Shown here piece after piece: positions 1 through 8,340 of a DNA stretch of 64,000 nucleotides. Position numbers and translations under genes: made by a program. Every line of letters begins with the position of its first letter. Within the stretch, counting starts at the first letter, position 1. The notes beneath the pieces were generated by a model, which ran no database searches, was not told the DNA's origin, and saw nothing but the letters and a program-made list of their open reading frames with translations. The stretch comes from Varunaivibrio sulfuroxidans (GTDB lineage Bacteria; Pseudomonadota; Alphaproteobacteria; Rhodospirillales; Magnetovibrionaceae): positions 1,043,501 through 1,107,500 of the forward strand of contig NZ_CP119676.1 of assembly GCF_029318635.1 (NCBI RefSeq). Direction: 5' to 3'.

Positions 1-2
1 AA

Positions 3-347
3 GCGCTTTGGATCGAGGACGAAAGCCTGATGGATGGGGTCACCGCATTGTCGGGCAGTGGCCCGGCCTATGTCTTTCTACTCGTGGAAAGTCTCGCTCG
101 GGCGGGCGTCCACGCCGGACTTCCCGAGGCCCTGGCCGAACGCCTCGCCCGCGCCACCGTCATCGGCGCGGCGGAGCTCCTGGATCAATCGGGCGAAGCG
201 CCGGCGACCTTGCGCCAGAACGTCACCAGCCCCGGAGGAACCACCGCCGAGGCCCTGGCCGTTCTGATGCGCGGGGACGGATGGCAAGACGCCATCGACA
301 GGGCGATCGCAGCGGCGGCGCGACGATCGCGAGAACTGGCGTCCTGA
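3..347 (+). CDS. proC: Pyrroline-5-carboxylate reductase, C-terminal part (gene cut by window edge)
   Basis: Last 114 codons of ProC, which reduces pyrroline-5-carboxylate to proline with NAD(P)H in the cytoplasm. The window opens inside the gene, so the N-terminal Rossmann half is missing. Visible are the family signature ALSGSGPAY, the dimerisation helices, the TSPGGTT substrate loop and a normal C-terminus closed by TGA. The frame is open from base 3 without a start codon. proB and proA, which supply its substrate, are encoded 22-26 kb away on the other strand and are not co-transcribed with it. The identification is secure; only the 5' extent is unknown. Confidence 0.95.
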   Translation, partial: ALWIEDESLMDGVTALSGSGPAYVFLLVESLARAGVHAGLPEALAERLARATVIGAAELLDQSGEAPATLRQNVTSPGGTTAEALAVLMRGDGWQDAIDRAIAAAARRSRELAS

Positions 348-430
348 CGAAACGCGCCGGCGCACCACAACCTTTTGGTTGTCCATCGCATATTAACAAC
401 ATCTTTCAGGAGGTTAGCCTGCTCCGAGAG

Positions 431-457
431 TTGTTTTTGTGCGCTGCACAAAAACAA
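431..457. promoter_or_regulatory. 12-bp perfect inverted repeat, candidate PhaR-type operator
   Basis: Two perfect 12-base arms (431-442 and 446-457) separated by GCT; the core reads TTGTGCGCTGCACAA. It directly abuts the -35 box of the phasin promoter. The TGC-N3-GCA core fits the TGC-rich sites reported for the polyhydroxyalkanoate-responsive repressor PhaR, which controls phasin genes in other alphaproteobacteria. The link to PhaR is inference; no phaR gene is in the window. Confidence 0.6.
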
Positions 458-486
458 TTGACCAGAAGTCCTGTTATGCTTATAAT
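458..486 (+). promoter_or_regulatory. Sigma-70 type promoter of the phasin gene
   Basis: TTGACC (458-463) and TATAAT (481-486) are separated by 17 bases, close to the ideal housekeeping promoter. Transcription should start near 493, giving a leader of about 68 bases before the phasin ATG at 561. Confidence 0.75.
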
Positions 487-560
487 CCGCGGGTGTGCAA
501 CGCAATATCCCTGAAGAACTTTTGAGTTCCGCAAGGCCGATGTATCAGGAGAAGAAGATC

Positions 561-1049
561 ATGACGACGACAACGAAAAAGGCCGATCCTTCGGCTTCGT
601 TTGACTATTCATCTTATTTCACTCAGTTCAATCCCACCAAGATCTCCGAGGATTTCATGAATATGGGTAAGAATTTCGCCCTGCCCGGTATCGACATGGA
701 GGCGCTTGCCGCGTATCAGCGCAAGAATTTTGAGGCGCTGACCTCCGCCAACAAGGCCGCGATCGAAGGTGTGCAGGCGATCACCAAACAACAGGCCGAA
801 TTCGTCCGCGAGGCGATGGCTACATCGCGTGACCTATTCGAACAGGCCGGCTCGATTTCCTCTCCTCAGGACGCCGCGGCCAAGCAGGCCGAGCTTCTGA
901 AGACCGGCTACGAAAAGGCGCTCAAGGACGTTCGCACCTTAAGCGACACGATCACCAAATCGAGCGGCGAGACCAGCAAAATTCTCAACGCCCGCTTCTC
1001 CGAGAGCATGGATGAGGCCCGCGACATGGTGCTCAGCCTGAAGGCCTAA
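561..1049 (+). CDS. Phasin family protein (PHA granule-associated)
   Basis: 162-residue protein of the phasin family, amphipathic helical proteins that coat polyhydroxyalkanoate granules and limit their size. The sequence is almost entirely helical, with the typical pattern of alternating Ala, Gln, Glu and Lys and no signal peptide; the segment around residues 50-100 (YQRKNFEAL onward) matches the phasin core. The frame is open further upstream to 495, but the ATG at 561 is preferred because AGGAGA lies 8 bases before it. It is a single-gene unit with a strong promoter, a palindromic operator and an intrinsic terminator, as expected for an abundant regulated granule protein. Confidence 0.85.
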   Translation: MTTTTKKADPSASFDYSSYFTQFNPTKISEDFMNMGKNFALPGIDMEALAAYQRKNFEALTSANKAAIEGVQAITKQQAEFVREAMATSRDLFEQAGSISSPQDAAAKQAELLKTGYEKALKDVRTLSDTITKSSGETSKILNARFSESMDEARDMVLSLKA

Positions 1050-1101
1050 CCGAACCTCGAGATCTCTTTCCCCTTGCGACGACCTGTTGCAAACAAACTG
1101 A

Positions 1102-1129
1102 GGCCGCTCTAATTGAGCGGCCTTTTTTT
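1102..1129 (+). terminator. Rho-independent terminator after the phasin gene
   Basis: Perfect 8-bp GC stem (GGCCGCTC / GAGCGGCC) with a TAATT loop, followed by seven T residues, 52 bases after the phasin stop codon. Confidence 0.9.
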
Positions 1130-1212
1130 GCCTTGCCCGAAAGCAATGGCGCGGCGAATATTGCCCCCTCTCGACGATAACGCCCCGCACACCCGCGACG
1201 AAGGAGATACCG

Positions 1213-1548
1213 ATGAGCGCCAGCTATGATGACTTTACCAAAATCGACATTCGAGTCGGCACCGTCGTTCGCGCAGAAGCGTTTCCCGAGGCCCGCAAGC
1301 CGGCAATCAAGCTGTGGGTCGATTTTGGTCCCGAGATCGGCGAAAAGAAGACCTCGGCGCAAATCACCGACCTGTATACGCCGGAAACTCTGATCGGCCG
1401 CCAAGTCGCCGGCGTGGTAAACTTTCCGCCGCGCCAGATCGGCCCCTTCATGTCCGAATTTCTCGTCCTCGGCTTCCCCGGCCCCGGCGCCGAAGTGGTC
1501 CTGATCGCCCCCGACCAACGCGTTCCCAACGGCGGAAAGTTGCACTGA
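1213..1548 (+). CDS. csaA: CsaA-type tRNA-binding domain protein
   Basis: 111-residue single-domain protein with the OB-fold tRNA-binding domain also found at the C-terminus of methionyl-tRNA synthetase (Trbp111/CsaA group). Length and the motifs KIDIRVGTV near the start, KLWVDFG, and FLVLGFPG in the second half match stand-alone CsaA, proposed to act as a secretion-related chaperone or tRNA-binding factor. Start chosen at the ATG preceded by AAGGAGAT six bases upstream. It stands alone between the phasin unit and the convergent two-component system. Confidence 0.88.
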   Translation: MSASYDDFTKIDIRVGTVVRAEAFPEARKPAIKLWVDFGPEIGEKKTSAQITDLYTPETLIGRQVAGVVNFPPRQIGPFMSEFLVLGFPGPGAEVVLIAPDQRVPNGGKLH

Positions 1549-1641
1549 GTACGCCGAAACGCGTCAAACGTCATATGACGCGCCCCCCACACACCCACCA
1601 CGCGTCGGGAAAAAGACGCTCGAAGGGTCCAGCTGAACGCC

Positions 1642-2967
1642 CTAAAGGGGCAAGCGCACCTTAACGCGCAATCCACCCAGAGGAGCATCCGTTAATTCAA
1701 TGTCCCCGCCTTGAGCGCGCACCACGTCGCGGGCAATGGTCATACCCAAACCGACGCCGCCCGTCACCGGGTTGCGCGAACCGTCCAGACGGAAAAAGGG
1801 CTTAAAGACATCTGCTCTTTTGTCCTTGGGAATCCCCGGTCCATCGTCATCAATCACGACTTCGACGCTGTTCTCGCGCACCCCCAGGCGTACCGCCACC
1901 GTCCGGCCATAACGCACGGCATTGTCCAAAAGATTGGTTAGGCACCGCGTCAAAGCATTAAGACGCCCCGTGACGACGACCATGCCCTCACTGTGAAAAT
2001 CAATTCTGCCCCCCTTGCGCCGAGCCTTGGCGACAATGTCGTGCAACATCTCCGACAGTTCGATCTCGGCGGGCTTTTCCCCACCCTCGCCACGGGCAAA
2101 GGCGAGATACTCTCCCAACATGTGCTCCATGTCGTCGATATCTTGTTTCAACTCGCCTGCGCCCTCGACATCGCCCATCATCGCCAGTTGCAGCTTCATC
2201 CTGGTCAACGGCGTGCGCAGATCATGCGACACCCCGGCCAGCATCTCGGTCCGTTGGGCGATTTGGCGAACAAGGCGATCGCGCATAACAATAAACGCGC
2301 TGGCGGCCTGGCGTACTTCGGAGGCGCCCTCGGGCTTGAATTTCGGAGAATCCCGCCCCTTGCCAAAGTCGTCGGCGGCGCGAGCGAGCCTGCGAATCGG
2401 GCGCACTTGATTGCGCATGAATATGGTGGCGACGCCGAACAGCAAAAGCGAGGTGCCCACCATCCACAAGACGAAAACGCTCGCCGTCGAACTGAACAAC
2501 CTTTTGTCGGAGACAATCACACGCAACACGCCGTGGGCGAGTTGAACGTCGATCACCATATGGCGCGCTTCCATATTAGGATAAAAACGGAAGGGTTTAC
2601 GCACGTACTCGTCCATCGCCAGGATGAGCATCCGTTCCCCCAAATTGTTTCCTTGCGGCACCGTGTTTTCCAGAATTTTTCCCGGCATCATTTTAAGGCG
2701 AAAATTAAGGTCCGATGCACGATGAAAAATCCATTGCTGGTGGTGGGCGTCGGGAAATTCACGCATCAAGTCGATCACCACCGCGATATCGGCCGCCACG
2801 GTGCGCGCCATTTTCAGCGTCACCTTGCTCCAGTGGGTTTCGAAAAAGATCAACGCCGAAACGACCTGAAGCAACACCAGAGGCGTCACCAAAATCAGCA
2901 ACGAGCGCCCCAAAAGGCTCTTCGGCAAAACGCGTTTGACAAGGGCGCTGACAGAGGGCATGGCCAT
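1642..2967 (-). CDS. Sensor histidine kinase, EnvZ-like
   Basis: 441-residue membrane kinase. Transmembrane segments lie near residues 22-42 and 162-184 with a periplasmic sensor region between, followed by a HAMP linker, an H-box with the phosphorylated His at 248 (GVSHDLRTPLTR), an N-box (LTNLLDNAVRYG) and G-boxes (DDGPGIP, GGVGLGM) of the ATPase domain. The frame stays open into the upstream regulator gene, but the ATG at 2967 is chosen because it overlaps the regulator's TGA by one base (TGATG), implying translational coupling. The periplasmic domain is not a family I recognise, so the signal is unknown. It should phosphorylate the regulator encoded just upstream. Confidence 0.9.
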   Translation of the reverse strand: MAMPSVSALVKRVLPKSLLGRSLLILVTPLVLLQVVSALIFFETHWSKVTLKMARTVAADIAVVIDLMREFPDAHHQQWIFHRASDLNFRLKMMPGKILENTVPQGNNLGERMLILAMDEYVRKPFRFYPNMEARHMVIDVQLAHGVLRVIVSDKRLFSSTASVFVLWMVGTSLLLFGVATIFMRNQVRPIRRLARAADDFGKGRDSPKFKPEGASEVRQAASAFIVMRDRLVRQIAQRTEMLAGVSHDLRTPLTRMKLQLAMMGDVEGAGELKQDIDDMEHMLGEYLAFARGEGGEKPAEIELSEMLHDIVAKARRKGGRIDFHSEGMVVVTGRLNALTRCLTNLLDNAVRYGRTVAVRLGVRENSVEVVIDDDGPGIPKDKRADVFKPFFRLDGSRNPVTGGVGLGMTIARDVVRAQGGDIELTDAPLGGLRVKVRLPL

Positions 2968-3650
2968 CAATCCGGTTTCAGAACATAGCCACGCCCACGC
3001 ACCGTTTGCAGATAGCGCGGAGCGCGAGGATCGTCCTCGATCTTGCGGCGCAGCCGAGTCACTTGGACATCCACGGCCCGCCCACCCGCATCGGCGGCCG
3101 TGTGGACGATCAATTCTTCGCGACCTAAGATGACCCCCGGAGCCTCGGCAAAAACCGTCAACAAGGCCTGTTCCAAGGATGTCAGGTGCACCCGTTTCCC
3201 CGCACGCGCCAACACGCCATGTGTGCGATCGAAGGTCGCATCCCCCATGCGAATCGTTTCCGGGGCCGGCGCCGCGGCCGGAACGCGACGCAAGATACTG
3301 TTGATTCTCAGCACCAATTCGCGCGGCTCGAACGGTTTTGTCAGGTAATCGTCGGCGCCGCACTCCAGGCCTCGAATGCGTTCTTCCGCCTCGCCCATGG
3401 CGGTCAACATCAGCACGGGAACGGTGCTTTTTTGGCGCAGGCTGCGGGCGAAATCGAATCCGTTCTCCCCCGGCATCATCAGATCAAGGATAATGAGATC
3501 GAAGGTAAGCCCCTCCAACTTCGCGCGCGCGTCCTGGGCGTCGGGCGCGGTGGCGACGAGGAACCCATTTTCGCTAAGATACTTGCGCAGCAGTTCACGC
3601 AAGCGATCATCGTCATCGACCACGAGAATATGGGAAAAATCCTGCGTCAT
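2967..3650 (-). CDS. OmpR-family response regulator
   Basis: 227-residue regulator: receiver domain (VVDDDDRLRELL at the start, phosphoacceptor Asp in DLIILDLMMPG, conserved Lys in DDYLTKPF) followed by a winged-helix DNA-binding domain (DVQVTRLRRKIE, TVRGRGYVL). Start taken at the ATG at 3650, which has AAGGAT just upstream; an earlier in-frame ATG at 3680 lacks a ribosome site. It is first in a two-gene operon with the kinase and resembles the OmpR/PetR-like regulators of alphaproteobacteria. Target genes cannot be told from this window. Confidence 0.92.
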   Translation of the reverse strand: MTQDFSHILVVDDDDRLRELLRKYLSENGFLVATAPDAQDARAKLEGLTFDLIILDLMMPGENGFDFARSLRQKSTVPVLMLTAMGEAEERIRGLECGADDYLTKPFEPRELVLRINSILRRVPAAAPAPETIRMGDATFDRTHGVLARAGKRVHLTSLEQALLTVFAEAPGVILGREELIVHTAADAGGRAVDVQVTRLRRKIEDDPRAPRYLQTVRGRGYVLKPD

Positions 3651-3845
3651 TCTATCCTTGCCGTCATAACTTGCCGTCATAAGGTACGCATGTCGAAGGG
3701 TTCCACGCGCCGATCGGCGCACCCAGGCAGACTAGCACAACGGCGCGCGCACGATACCCTCTCTTCGCCGCCCGCCACCCGTCGCGCGCCGGTCGGCCCG
3801 CGCGGTCCTCAAGCATGGTCGAAAAAAACAAGGCCGGCTTTAGCG

Positions 3846-4343
3846 TTATGGGTTTAACGCGAAGCGTTCCCGATCTTCGTCATTGATCATTGCCAGCAGA
3901 ACCTGTTTGAACCCCACGACGGCGTCCCGCCCCGCCGCCCGGTACGCCCGGCCGACTCGAATCGACTGACAGGCCGTCAACTGGCGTTCCAAGTCTTCGC
4001 CCTTGGCGGTTAGGGTCAACATCCGTCGGCGCCGGTCCCCGGCGTCGGTTTCCTGGGCGATAAATCCCTCACGCACCAGTTGGCCCAATACCCGCGACAA
4101 ACTTTGCTTGGTGATTTTCAAGATATCCAACAGTCGGTTCACCGTAATCTCGGGATTAACCTTGACGAAGTAAATCACCCGATGGTGGGCGCGACCAAAT
4201 CCGAAACGCGCCAAAAGGGCGTCCGGTTCGGCGGTAAAATCTCGGTAGGCGTAAAACAAAAGTTCAAACGCGCGCCGCATCTCGAACTCGCTCAGATATG
4301 CGTCATCGCCCGCGCCTTCGGGGAGGGAACTGTGATGGTTCAT
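3846..4343 (-). CDS. MarR-family transcriptional regulator
   Basis: 165-residue winged-helix protein. The recognition region (NRLLDILKITKQSLSRVL, about residues 65-85) and the following wing with DRRRRMLTLT are typical MarR. Translation starts at an ATG preceded by AGAGGT. It is divergent from ilvE across a 212-base gap that contains a near-perfect palindrome over the ilvE -35 box, so it probably represses ilvE, itself, or both. The ligand is unknown. Confidence 0.9.
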   Translation of the reverse strand: MNHHSSLPEGAGDDAYLSEFEMRRAFELLFYAYRDFTAEPDALLARFGFGRAHHRVIYFVKVNPEITVNRLLDILKITKQSLSRVLGQLVREGFIAQETDAGDRRRRMLTLTAKGEDLERQLTACQSIRVGRAYRAAGRDAVVGFKQVLLAMINDEDRERFALNP

Positions 4344-4463
4344 GCTTTACCTCTGGCTCTGGCTCTGTCCTTGATTTTGGCCCTGGTGTTCACGCAAATA
4401 CCCTGCACAACGCCACATCCGACACAAAACCGACAGAAAAATGTGCATATTAAGTCAGTGTTG

Positions 4464-4492
4464 TTGACATATATGCCAAGAAATGCTAGAAA
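4464..4492 (+). promoter_or_regulatory. ilvE promoter overlapped by a MarR-like palindrome
   Basis: TTGACA (4464-4469), 17-base spacer, TAGAAA (4487-4492) with an extended TGC just before the -10. The 16 bases 4464-4479, TTGACATATATGCCAA, form a palindrome with only one mismatched pair, the size and shape of MarR operators, and cover the -35 box. The divergent marR gene is the obvious candidate regulator. Confidence 0.6.
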
Positions 4493-4555
4493 ACGCAAGA
4501 TCATTCTTGATGGTGTTTTGTTTGGGTAATAATATTACAAGAGGAAGGCGCTCCC

Positions 4556-5458
4556 ATGGCGAGTACATCTTTTGACGATCGCGACGGCCTGATTTGGTAC
4601 GACGGTAAAATGGTTTCCTGGCGCGACGCCAAGGTGCACGTGCTCACCCACGCGCTGCATTACGCCTCCAGCGTTTTCGAGGGCGAGCGCTCGTATGGCG
4701 GAAAAATTTTCAAGCTGGACGAACATACCGACCGCCTAATCACATCGGCGAAAATCCTTGGCTTCGACATCCCCTATAGCGCCCAGGAAATCAACCAAGC
4801 CTGCCGCGATATCTGCGCCGCCAATCAGATCGTTGATGGCTACGTGCGCCCGATCGCTTGGCGGGGCAGCGAAATGATGGGGGTGTCGGCGCAGAAAAAC
4901 ACCATTCACCTGGCCATCGCGGCATGGCCGTGGCCCAGCTATTTTTCGCCCGAGGCGCGCGCCAAGGGTATTCGCCTGAAAATGTCACCCTGGCGCAGAC
5001 CGGCCCCGGACACCGCCCCCGTCCACGCCAAAGCCGCCGGGCTATATATGATCTGCACCCTATCCAAGCATCAGGCCGAGCAAGACGGTTTTCACGACGC
5101 CCTGATGCTCGATTATCGTGGCCAGGTCGCCGAAGCCACCGGCGCCAACGTCTTCTTCTTGATGCCCGACGGAAAACTGCATACCCCGACGCCCGACTGC
5201 TTCCTGGACGGCATCACCCGACGCACGGTTATCGCCCTGGCCAAGGACGCCGGGATCGAGGTCGTCGAACGCGCCATCCTCCCCGGTGAAATGGCCGATG
5301 CGCGCGAAGTTTTTCTGACCGGAACCGCCGCCGAAGTGACGCCGGTCGGCGTTATCGACGACCTGACCTTTACCCCCGGCGAGGTTACCTTCAAGTTAAT
5401 CGACGCCTACGAAAAGGCCGTCGGCAAGGCGCCGACAAGCGCCGAAGCGGCGGCGTAA
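4556..5458 (+). CDS. ilvE: Branched-chain amino acid aminotransferase
   Basis: 300-residue fold-type IV PLP enzyme that interconverts Leu, Ile and Val with their keto acids using glutamate. Family features seen: HVLTHALHYASSVFEGER near residue 25, the Lys-bearing segment VHAKAAGLY that should hold PLP, AEATGANVFF binding the cofactor phosphate, and EVFLTGTAAEVTPV. Length is normal. The ribosome site AGAGGAAGG precedes the ATG. D-amino acid aminotransferases share the fold, but the EGERSYGGKIF region and overall length favour IlvE. Confidence 0.93.
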   Translation: MASTSFDDRDGLIWYDGKMVSWRDAKVHVLTHALHYASSVFEGERSYGGKIFKLDEHTDRLITSAKILGFDIPYSAQEINQACRDICAANQIVDGYVRPIAWRGSEMMGVSAQKNTIHLAIAAWPWPSYFSPEARAKGIRLKMSPWRRPAPDTAPVHAKAAGLYMICTLSKHQAEQDGFHDALMLDYRGQVAEATGANVFFLMPDGKLHTPTPDCFLDGITRRTVIALAKDAGIEVVERAILPGEMADAREVFLTGTAAEVTPVGVIDDLTFTPGEVTFKLIDAYEKAVGKAPTSAEAAA

Positions 5459-5482
5459 CGCCTTCCCTGAGACCTCCTCCAA

Positions 5483-5535
5483 GAAAAACCCCACTCGCAG
5501 CGACCGACATCGCCACGGCCCATCGCGGGTGGGGT
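5483..5535 (-). terminator. Terminator of the LOG-family gene and upstream operon
   Basis: On the minus strand an 11-bp stem with one mismatch (5525-5535 with 5488-5498) and a 26-base loop is followed by TTTTTCTT. It begins 6 bases after the stop codon of the LOG-family gene. The long loop makes it weaker than a classic hairpin. Confidence 0.6.
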
Positions 5536-5540
5536 CCGCG

Positions 5541-6356
5541 CTATAGCGTGGTGCCGGGATGGGTCATGGCGACCTGCTCCAGGGCCTCGGTGATCGCCGC
5601 GAAAGCTTCATCCGTCGTGTTGACGCGGTTGAACTTTTCCAGTTCCCCGGCGGAAATGGTGCCAAACTTCACCATCGCGTCAAAATTGATGATTTCGTTC
5701 CAATAATCCGCCCCATAGAGGAACACCGGTAGCGTTTTCCCCATTTTCCCGGTTGTAATCAGGGTCATCAATTCAAAAAATTCATCCATGGTGCCAAACC
5801 CACCGGGGAAAATAATGACCGCCTTGGCCGGATAGGCGAACCAGAATTTACGCATGAAGAAATAGTGAAACTGGAAATTCAATTCGCGACTCGTCCACGG
5901 ATTTCCCGATTGTTCATGAGGAAGCGTGATATTAAGGCCGACGTTCAGCCCCCCGGCTTCCGACGCCCCCCGGTTCGCCGCCTCCATGATCCCCGGCCCG
6001 CCTCCGGTGCACACCACGAAACGCCGCTGGCGACCTTTTAGGGATTTCGACCATTGCGTCAGGCGGGACGCCAGTTCGCGGGCCTCTTCGTAATAACGCG
6101 ACATCGCAAGGTCATGCTGGGCCACATCAAGATCGCCGCCGTGACGTTTGGCCGCCGCCAACGCCGCTTCGGCCTGTTCGTGAGATTTAATTCGGGCCGA
6201 CCCGAAAAAAACCACCGTGTCGCTAATATTGTACCGTTCGAAACGGTCTTCCGGTTCGAAAAATTCGGCCATGATGCGTAGGGGGCGCGACGCGCTCGAC
6301 TTCAAGAACTCTTTATTCTCATAAGCTTTGGGGGGATTGTCGAAATCATCCGCCAT
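5541..6356 (-). CDS. LOG-family protein (TIGR00730-like nucleotide 5'-monophosphate phosphoribohydrolase)
   Basis: 271-residue Rossmann-like protein of the LOG / former lysine decarboxylase group, which hydrolyses nucleoside 5'-monophosphates such as cytokinin ribotides. Diagnostic motifs: CTGGGPGIMEAANRGA and FPGGFGTMDEFFE, the latter carrying the catalytic residues. Of two consecutive ATG codons the second (6356) is preferred because AGGAGG lies 5 bases before it. It is the last gene of the uvrC-pgsA-mobB-moeA-moaD-moaE series and is followed by a terminator. The long N-terminus is typical of the bacterial longer subgroup, whose physiological substrate is uncertain. Confidence 0.88.
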   Translation of the reverse strand: MADDFDNPPKAYENKEFLKSSASRPLRIMAEFFEPEDRFERYNISDTVVFFGSARIKSHEQAEAALAAAKRHGGDLDVAQHDLAMSRYYEEARELASRLTQWSKSLKGRQRRFVVCTGGGPGIMEAANRGASEAGGLNVGLNITLPHEQSGNPWTSRELNFQFHYFFMRKFWFAYPAKAVIIFPGGFGTMDEFFELMTLITTGKMGKTLPVFLYGADYWNEIINFDAMVKFGTISAGELEKFNRVNTTDEAFAAITEALEQVAMTHPGTTL

Positions 6357-6381
6357 CATCGCCTCCTCTACGGTTTTGTTT

Positions 6382-6828
6382 CTATTCCCATTTTTTGGCG
6401 GCGGCGGTGTCTTCGACCTTGGCCGCCACCCAGCGGCGTTCCCGCGCGCCTTCTTCGAGCTTCCAAAACGGCGCCTTGGTCTTCAGCCAATCGATCAGAA
6501 AATGACAGGCCTCGAAGGCGGCCTCCCGGTGGGCCGACGCCGCCCCGACCAGCACGATCCGATCGCCCGCCCGCAACCGTCCATGGCGATGGATGATCAC
6601 CGTCGCGTCAAGCGGCCAGCGCGCCAGGGCCTCGGCCTCGATATCGCCAAGCGCCTTTTCGGTCATCGCCGGGTAATGTTCCAGGGTCATCGCCGCAAGC
6701 GTGTCGCCGTCGGCAAAATCACGCACCAGACCGACGAAGGTGCAAATTCCCCCAATCGCCGCGTTATTCTCGTGCAACAGGGCGATTTCTCGCCCGACAT
6801 CGAAATCTTCGCGTTGCACCCGGATCAT
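6382..6828 (-). CDS. moaE: Molybdopterin synthase catalytic subunit MoaE
   Basis: 148-residue large subunit of molybdopterin synthase, which inserts the dithiolene sulfurs into precursor Z. Seen: GGICTFVGLVRD near the start, LEHYPAMTEKAL, the HRHGRL strand, and the C-terminal catalytic segment WLKTKAPFWKLE with its conserved Lys residues. The frame extends upstream to 6876, but the ATG at 6828 starts 4 bases after the moaD stop and gives the usual length. It pairs with MoaD encoded immediately upstream. Confidence 0.95.
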   Translation of the reverse strand: MIRVQREDFDVGREIALLHENNAAIGGICTFVGLVRDFADGDTLAAMTLEHYPAMTEKALGDIEAEALARWPLDATVIIHRHGRLRAGDRIVLVGAASAHREAAFEACHFLIDWLKTKAPFWKLEEGARERRWVAAKVEDTAAAKKWE

Positions 6829-6832
6829 CGCC

Positions 6833-7084
6833 TCACCCCCCTGTAACCGGTGGGAAAAAGGCCACCTCGTCGCCATCCGCCACCGGGTGTTCCAGGTCTA
6901 CATGTTCTAGGTTGACGGCGACGCGCACCTGAGCCGCCTCGGCGAAGGCGGCGTCATAATCCGCCCCGCGCGCCCTCAACCAAGTCACCAGCGCACCCAC
7001 GGTATCGACACCGTCAGGCAGGGAAACATCCTCCTCGCCCGCGCCGACTTTTTCCCGCAGCCAGGAAAAATAAAGAATCTTCAT
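6833..7084 (-). CDS. moaD: Molybdopterin synthase sulfur carrier subunit MoaD
   Basis: 83-residue beta-grasp (ubiquitin-like) sulfur carrier. It ends in the invariant Gly-Gly (PPVTGG) that is adenylated and thiocarboxylated to donate sulfur to MoaE. Its start codon overlaps the moeA stop by 4 bases (ATGA), so the two are translationally coupled. Confidence 0.95.
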   Translation of the reverse strand: MKILYFSWLREKVGAGEEDVSLPDGVDTVGALVTWLRARGADYDAAFAEAAQVRVAVNLEHVDLEHPVADGDEVAFFPPVTGG

Positions 7085-8340
7085 AACCGCACCTCGCTAA
7101 AAGGAATAAACGCCACCCGGTCGCCGTGGGCCACCGGCCCCCGATCTTCTTCCAATTCAACCAGGCCCTCGGCTTTTACCATCGAGGTCAAAACACCCGA
7201 CCCTTCGGAGGGAAATTTCACCGCGCAGAGCCGCCCATCGCCATCCACGGTCAACCAGGCGCGCAGCCATTCGCGCCGACCGGTTTTCTTTTTATAGGCA
7301 AAATCCGCGCGCACCGGGAAGCGCCGTGGCGGCGTTTCCGCCACACGCCCCGCCAAACGCAGAATAACGGCGCGCGCAACACACATGAAGGTCACCATCG
7401 ACGCCACCGGATTGCCGGGCAGTCCGATAAAGGTTGCGTTCTTAATCCGGCCAAAGGCGATCGGTCGCCCCGGCTTGATCGCTAGGCGCCAAAAATGAAG
7501 GCTCCCCAGACGATTAACCGCGCCCTTGACGTGATCCTCGTCGCCGACACTGACCCCCCCCGAGGTCAGGATCACGTCATGATCCACGCTGGCCCGGTCT
7601 AGCGCCTGGACGATCGCGTCGGGATCGTCGGGCAGGATGCCCAGATCCGTCACCGCCACGCCTATTTCCGTCAACAACCCCGAAACACTGTAGCGGTTGA
7701 TGTCGAAAAGGCATCCCTCGGGGGCGTCCCCGCCCGGTTCGCGGACTTCATCGCCGGTCGAAAAGATCGCCGCCTTAAGGCGCGTGTAAACCGGCAGCTC
7801 GGCGCACCCCAAGGACGCCGCAAGCCCGACGTCCTGGGGGCGCAAGCGGCGACCCGGGGCGAGCACCGTTTCTCCCCGGCGCACATCCTCGCCCAAATGG
7901 CGAAAATTTGCGCCCCGGCGAACACCCGCGGGGAGGATGACGCCGTCCCCATCCTGAATGACGTCTTCCTGCATGAACACCGTATCCAGACCCGCAGGCA
8001 CCGGCGCGCCGGTGAAAATTCGGTAGGCGGCCCCCTTTTGCACCGCGCCATCCAGAGGATGGCCGGCGGCGATCCGGCCTGCGACCTCAAGACGGGTTTG
8101 CCCGTTCGGCGTCAAATCGCCATAGGCCACGGCATAACCATCGACGGCGGAATTATCGAAAGCCGGAACATCGCGCCCGGAGACGACATCGGCGCACAGC
8201 ACCCGGCCCAGGGCTGCGCCGAGAGCGACCGTTTCGCGCCCGACGACCGGGGCGATCCGCGCCATCAACACGCCAAGACCTTCGGCGTAAGGGATCATCC
8301 GCTCGTCGGTGACGAAGCAATCATCTCGCACCACGGTCAT
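7081..8340 (-). CDS. moeA: Molybdopterin molybdenumtransferase MoeA
   Basis: 419-residue enzyme that inserts molybdate into adenylated molybdopterin. Family features: PAFDNSAVDGYAV near residue 60, the FTGAPVPAGLDTV segment, the MoCF-type motif LTSGGVSVGDEDHVK, and FIGLPGNPVASMVTF. The order of domains (MoeA N-terminal, MPT-binding, C-terminal barrel) is complete. It overlaps mobB upstream and moaD downstream by 4 bases each. Confidence 0.95.
   Translation of the reverse strand: MTVVRDDCFVTDERMIPYAEGLGVLMARIAPVVGRETVALGAALGRVLCADVVSGRDVPAFDNSAVDGYAVAYGDLTPNGQTRLEVAGRIAAGHPLDGAVQKGAAYRIFTGAPVPAGLDTVFMQEDVIQDGDGVILPAGVRRGANFRHLGEDVRRGETVLAPGRRLRPQDVGLAASLGCAELPVYTRLKAAIFSTGDEVREPGGDAPEGCLFDINRYSVSGLLTEIGVAVTDLGILPDDPDAIVQALDRASVDHDVILTSGGVSVGDEDHVKGAVNRLGSLHFWRLAIKPGRPIAFGRIKNATFIGLPGNPVASMVTFMCVARAVILRLAGRVAETPPRRFPVRADFAYKKKTGRREWLRAWLTVDGDGRLCAVKFPSEGSGVLTSMVKAEGLVELEEDRGPVAHGDRVAFIPFSEVRL

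Noticed and set aside
1993..2988. 331-codon open frame on the + strand across the first histidine kinase gene
   Set aside because: It is antisense to a clear kinase, has no family resemblance and arises from high-GC codon structure.
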